Shown here: one piece after another, positions 33,877 through 38,456 of the stretch | Position numbering within the stretch: position 1 is the stretch's first letter | How the letters are laid out: each line of letters opens with the position of its first letter | Assembly (NCBI GenBank): GCA_964058805.1 | Contig: CAXKVV010001155.1 | Span: 1-38,456, forward strand | Origin: Schoenoplectus triqueter | Taxonomy: Eukaryota > Streptophyta > Magnoliopsida > Poales > Cyperaceae | DNA: 38,456 nt | Direction: 5' to 3' | The notes under the pieces: model-generated | What the model saw: only the letters and a program-made list of their open reading frames with translations | The model's database searches: none | Told to the model about the DNA's origin: nothing | Program-made: the position numbers and the translations under genes

Positions 33877-34346
33877 CTAGCTATATACCCGCGCGTTGCA
33901 GCTGACTCTTTTATTTAAACATTAAAACATTAGAAGATAAAAAAAATTCACATTTATCTAATATTAAATTATAAATTCACCAAATTATAAAGAAAACCCA
34001 TAATAAAAATTATTTAATCTTGGATGAGATTTTTGCACAATATGAGTTAATGATTCATGATTTTTATGGCAAGAAAAGTAAATTATTCTAACATATATTA
34101 TCACCATTAATTTCTTACTAAATATGCACAAGGTTGCTAAATAAAAAAATAATATTATGGAAATAATAGTATATATGGGAAAGAAATGGAGAGAAAGAGA
34201 GGATCAATGGACGCGATCACATACGTTCGATCAACCAAAAATAAATATTATCCGTCTAATTGAGGGATAAATTGGGTATAATAAAAAAAATACCATGACA
34301 AAAAATGGACTCTCCAATTCTTAGATGCTTTATATAATAGTATATA
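33877..34346 (-). mobile_element. Non-autonomous Helitron, copy 2
   Basis: This copy matches copy 1 along its length in the same orientation, including GCGCGGGTATATAGCTAG at the minus-strand 3' end and GATCAATGGACGCGATCACA internally. Its 5' end reads TATACTATTATATAAAGC and merges into a (TA)n run, so the last few bases of that terminus are uncertain. The element sits within TATATATA sequence. It keeps an internal segment of about 41 bases missing from copy 1. Confidence 0.85.
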
Positions 34347-34608
34347 TATATATATGAGATAAATTCTAAAACTCAAATAATATTTATTTCGAAATAAATA
34401 TGAAATCGATAATTAACACATACGAATGCTGATAAGCATCCATGATAGTAATTGATGAATATTATTATATTAGTATGAAGTTTACATATATAATATATAC
34501 AATTGATGAATATCACTATGAAGTTTAATTTATATATAATATATAAAATATTTTTGTCAATTGTATATATTATATACTTTTTAAACTTCATAAATAGTAT
34601 ACAATTAG

Positions 34609-35328
34609 TCTATACTATATTATTAAGTGTTTTAGAGCGTTTGAACTGAATTTGTTTATTAATGTTATCAGATAATGTGTAATGACCGAAAGATCTATAT
34701 TTTAATTTACAATTGGGATTGATTGATTTTATAAAAGTATCGGTTCAGATTTCAATCAAACATATTTTTCTTTCTGTGTTTGTTATTTTTTATCATGCAT
34801 TTATAGGAAGTCTAAAAATAAAATTATATATAAAATAAATTAAACATCAACTATTATTAAATTTTATTATAAAAAAGTTAACTTCACTTTTTAACACCTT
34901 ACTCAGAAAATAAAATTATTTTATTTTGTACATTATATTTTATTGAATAATAAATTATTTTTCTTTAAAATTTTAAGATTCTCTATAATTGATTTAGATA
35001 TAAATTATATCTAAAATATATAATTTATTTATACTAAATTTAATGCAAAATATAAATATTTTGTAAAAAATATATATAATAAGTTAAATATCAACTATTA
35101 TTAAATTTTATTATAAAAAATTATGTATTATACATTATACTTATAAAAGAAAACTTATTATATTTTATACACCATCTTTTATTAAATAATGAATTAATTT
35201 TATTTAAGAATTTAAGATTCATGAATTATATTTAAGTAAATATATTATTTATTTATAATGAAATTAGTACTAAATATAAATATTTTAAAATTTGAAAGGG
35301 TCCGCATAACTGATGCGTTCCTTGCTAG
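34609..35328 (+). mobile_element. Non-autonomous Helitron, copy 3, opposite strand
   Basis: The plus-strand 5' end, TCTATACTATATTATTAAGT, shares its first ten bases with copy 1. The 3' end is CTAG followed by T at 35329. Seven bases earlier lies a clean hairpin, CGCAT-AACTG-ATGCG (35303-35317), as Helitrons have. The base before the 5' TC is G rather than the usual A. Its interior differs from copies 1 and 2 and contains a 244-bp tandem duplication. No protein frame is present. Confidence 0.7.
34820..35300. repeat. 244-bp tandem duplication inside Helitron copy 3
   Basis: ATCAACTATTATTAAATTTT occurs at 34846 and at 35090. On either side the two copies continue to match through TTATTATAAAAAA, ATTAAATAAT/TTGAATAATAAATT, TTTAAGATTC and ACTAAAT-TAAATATTTT. 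The two units are adjacent and in the same orientation. Confidence 0.75.
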
Positions 35329-36523
35329 TATATAAAAAATAAGAGATCATTCATATAAATGGGAAAAATTGAAAATTATAAATCGGGTACGAATAAAAGG
35401 TTATATAATTTGGCGCTTTCACACTTCCGTATGATGAAATTTTAAACGCGCGTTGCTACGCACGCCAGTTTCAAATAATTTTCATATCCATATTCTTGGA
35501 GCTATTAATTAACGATACAAATAATATAGTTTTGAATATTTCCAGACAGTGACGTCGGAGAAAGTGGTAAATTCCATTTGTAACACATAAAGAATCTCTA
35601 GAAGAGGTGGATAATAAATTAATTCGTAATTTAGTTATTCTTTTAGGACATTAATCCTATAAGCTTCTTAATTCAATCAAGAATAAAAATAATTTAGATC
35701 GATGATCATCGCCTTATACGGGGAGGCAGAAGGATTCAAACTTTCTATTGTATGTAATTAGAAAAGAATTTTTGAACATTGGAATGGATAATTTCCTGTT
35801 TTTAATTGGTTATGAACTCGGTTTGGATCACTGTCAAGTGTCAACGCAATAATTATCAGAATATCAATCACTATTTGGTGGGGATTCGTCTTTCTTCAAA
35901 AATGCTTTGGTATTATTCATTTTCCAATTTGACGGCACTTAGGCAAAATTGTTGATAATTTTAATTGCAGTATCCTCATTGTTATTACCTACTTATTGTT
36001 TCTTTTTAAATTAACATAAATGGTATACTTTTATATATTTTTAGTCATGCCACGTTATTCATATTTTATATCATAAATTCTATTTCTCTTTCCTTATTTA
36101 TCTTGATCGGATGTGTCGTAATGGGTCTAATTGTATTGCTCATTAACATACAAGTTTTTAGTATTTTGAGAAAAATAAAATATTTGTGTTGAATCTTTTT
36201 CTTAAAATCTTTTTTATAGAAAATATTTTCTCATTTAATTTTATTTTATTTATTAACTATTGTTTCGGACGGAACTGATAGACAACCCGACTATTGATAA
36301 AATTCTTTTAGACGAAGGATTGAAATTTTTTATAGAAGGGACCGCATCAATTAAAAAATCGAACATCCTCATTTTTTTATTGAAAAATCCGAACAAACCC
36401 AATTTGTATGAAAAATGCATATGTTTGGCAGAATTTCATGCAAAACCCTCGATTTTTTTTAAATTACATATCTACCCTCTAAAATTCATAACATCTTATC
36501 GACCCTTTTAAACTATATGAACT
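35329..36523. other. Intergenic DNA, no confident gene
   Basis: No recognisable coding region. ACGCGCGTTGCTACGCACGC near 35446 is an imperfect GC-rich dyad that resembles the hairpin near Helitron 3' ends, but no CTRR terminus follows. The 83-codon frame at 36260-36511 is lysine- and phenylalanine-rich with no domain and is probably chance. Confidence 0.5.
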
Positions 36524-36531
36524 CTCGTATT

Positions 36532-36896
36532 CAAGGGCGGATATAGCTTATATAGGAGTCAGTTGACCCCCTGGATTTTAAAAAATAATATTTTTTAGGT
36601 TAAAATTTTGTTAATCTGGCCCACTATGAATTATCTGATTATTTTTCATTGAGAAAAAATATTTAATATCGTGGATAATGAAAGAATTATTGAAAAATCT
36701 TAAAATATGTTGTTTCGTAGAGGAAAATTTTCTTTATCGCTATGATTATTTATTATTTTAGCTTTTATTTATTTCTAATATATAAAAGATATTATTTTGA
36801 TATTTTTATTTAATACCCGATTAGTTAATGAGTTTAAACCCGATAAGCTATTGAATCTGATTACTTACCCCTGACTAAAATTCTGCATCCGCCCTG
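36532..36896. mobile_element. hAT-type MITE with perfect 8-bp target duplication
   Basis: CTCGTATT flanks the element exactly at 36524-36531 and 36897-36904. The left end is CAAGGGCGGATATAG and the right end, on the opposite strand, is CAGGGCGGATGCAG, the same terminus apart from a one-base indel. It is 365 bp with no frame. The GGGCGGAT core is shared with the MITE at 14585-14743, so the two look like members of one hAT family. Confidence 0.9.
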
Positions 36897-36904
36897 CTCG
36901 TATT

Positions 36905-38178
36905 TGTCTAATAAAAATTTGTTATATATCAAATCTATCCATAAACTTCAATTAATCTCATTAAGTTTCCCAAAACTAATAAATATTTCATGACTATGAT
37001 ATCTTGGCTCCACTCATTCGCACGGTCCTAGTAATAACTCTTCAAGCACCGAAATAGTAAATTTTACCTTCTGGCTTCCGCCCTTTTATTTATTGAGAAG
37101 TCTATTTAAATTTCAAAGAATTCGAAATCTTTAATAATTCATATTTATGTTAGATAACAATATTTGTGGCGTATTTACCGATAATTCAATTTGAAGAAAA
37201 TAATGTATTTTTTTAGTAAAGATGAGAGTTAAAGTTCCCAACTTTTAACTGTCCATAAAGGATTTTGAACCCATGACTTCCCATACGGGGAGATCACATA
37301 TGGTGGATAAATATTTTAAGAATTTCCACTATTTTACATGAGAAATATTTTTTGTGAAAATGAAAACAACTTTGCTATGCATTTAATGGTTAATAGGAAA
37401 AAGTAGCATCGCCATTAATTGCTCTGGTGGATAATTTTTCAAAAAAAAAATTGTATTTCCCTCATTAAATGCTTTTGTATTATTTTTCAATTATATCTTT
37501 ACTATCCTGATTATATTTAGCGTACGTTACTTTTTGTGCAAATGATCAAATTTAGTTAGATTTGTGTAAAAGTTCATTGTATCCTTTTTTAAATCAAGGG
37601 CTCATCATATGAGAAATATTATTTTTTTCAGAATTTTTGTGAATTTAAACGATTTTACACTGAAATTTTCGAGAAACTTGACCTCATATTTTTTACAAAA
37701 TGAAAAAAAGAGAGGAAAATTTAAGGCTAGTCTTATTATAGATATAATTTGAGCTTTGTGGATATTATATTACCCACAAAGATATGTACCAAAAATTTCG
37801 GATTATTGTAATAGAATAGTAACTTAGTAAGACTTCCATGTCAATCGCTGCAATCAAACTCCGTTAAAAATAATTATTATAATTCAAAAAAGTTAGATGG
37901 AATATTTCAAAGCCACCAATTAGCAAAGCGGGACCCACAAAACGTGTCGCCCTCCCGTCGGTACGATTGAAGGTCTTTGCGGGTCTCGGTACTCCCAAAA
38001 CCAATAGAAATATAACACGTGGTGGTGGATGGATGGTGGGATCGTGGCCTTGTGGTATTATGGAATTATAACTATTATTATATTATTATATTATTATTAA
38101 TATTAATCGTCGGCGTTCTTATTATTTAAATTATTTTTTGATGTTATTAGGAGGTGGGTCGCAGTCAAGGCTCAAGGC
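36905..38178. other. Intergenic DNA with ATT run and ACGTG words
   Basis: No gene is recognised. Between about 37917 and 38050 base composition is more balanced and contains ACGTGT and ACGTGG words, the core of plant ACGT elements. This could be the promoter side of a gene beyond the window. A short ATT microsatellite follows at about 38070-38105. Confidence 0.4.
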
Positions 38179-38392
38179 GGAAGTGGGGGGGAGTTCAAAA
38201 TATTTTGAACTAAAAATTTTTTTGATTTAAAGTTTTTTAGAATCATTAATTTTGTATCGAGATTTATACTTTTAATAAAATTTAAGTTTAAAATTTATAT
38301 TTTCAATAATTATTATGAATTTCGATACAAAATCAACGGTGTAAAAAGTTTTGAATTAAATTTTTGATTCAAAATGCTTTGAACCCACCTCC
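38179..38392. mobile_element. Foldback MITE with imperfect target duplication
   Basis: The left arm, GGAAGTGGGGGGGAGTTCAA, pairs with GGAGGTGGGTTCAA on the opposite strand of the right end. Both continue with ATTTTGAA, CAAAAATTT/TAAAAATTT and ATTTTGTATCGA, giving arms of about 100 bases. The flanks CTCAAGGC (38171-38178) and CTCAAGGA (38393-38400) match at 7 of 8 bases. No frame is present. The superfamily is unsettled; hAT or Mutator-like are both possible. Confidence 0.75.
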
Positions 38393-38456
38393 CTCAAGGA
38401 CTTGCCTTTTCGTCTGTGCACTTTTGTAATCTCTCTCACTAGGTTGTATATTTTTT

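Noticed and set aside
35440..35465. GC-rich dyad resembling a Helitron 3' hairpin
   Set aside because: No CTRR end follows on either strand and no paired TC terminus was found; left as a possible remnant only.
36260..36511. Frame of 83 codons
   Set aside because: No recognisable domain, phenylalanine/lysine-rich AT-biased composition, and no splice or promoter support.
1..38456. tRNA, rRNA, CRISPR array or organellar insertion
   Set aside because: No tRNA B-box with matching arms, no rRNA core, no regularly spaced palindromic array with unique spacers, and no chloroplast or mitochondrial gene was seen by eye; a covariance-model scan would be needed to exclude small RNAs.

Overview
This window looks like intergenic nuclear DNA from a flowering plant, most likely a eudicot. 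It is strongly A+T-rich by eye and holds one convincing intact protein-coding gene in 38 kb. The rest is densely populated with small plant-type transposons and their debris. I see no rRNA, tRNA, CRISPR array, bacterial operon or viral gene. The species cannot be named from sequence alone.

The gene is an F-box/kelch-repeat protein of the Arabidopsis At1g74510/SKIP11-like type, on the minus strand at 17050-18294. It is uninterrupted, with an in-frame stop just upstream of its ATG. Its leader appears to contain an intron (18537-18825), a 26-codon upstream ORF (18454-18534) and a GA/CT-rich stretch (19008-19030).

Left part (1-16 kb): degenerate foldback and duplicated AT-rich DNA (1636-1916, 1938-2640); an old and a young hAT-type element (about 6350-7112 and 7412-7760); a probable Copia-type LTR (8885-10009) lying inside the arms of an inverted repeat (8522-10161); a Mutator-like MITE with a 12-bp flanking repeat (10869-11068); an element whose core is about 800 bp of ATT-type microsatellite (11252-12275); a minisatellite array split by inserted DNA (12790-14040); and a short hAT MITE (14585-14743).

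Right part (19-38 kb): a decayed RTE-clade LINE (about 20590-24006) with endonuclease and reverse-transcriptase remnants; a Mutator-like MITE inserted at the very edge of an older element (24906-25266); a symmetric MITE packed with CGCGCCACTG palindromes (27681-28037); a CACTA-like end followed by an array of dyad motifs (30224-31330); a precise 22-bp tandem repeat (32035-32150); three non-autonomous Helitrons (33021-33449, 33877-34346, 34609-35328); a hAT MITE with a perfect 8-bp target duplication (36532-36896); and a terminal foldback MITE (38179-38392).

The genes do not form a pathway. The biological story is one regulatory-type gene in a transposon graveyard, with several insertions still resolvable to the base by their target-site duplications. 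I do not see a novel multi-gene system. The most unusual single items are the palindrome-packed MITE at 27681-28037, the Helitron cluster, and the CACTA-like dyad array.
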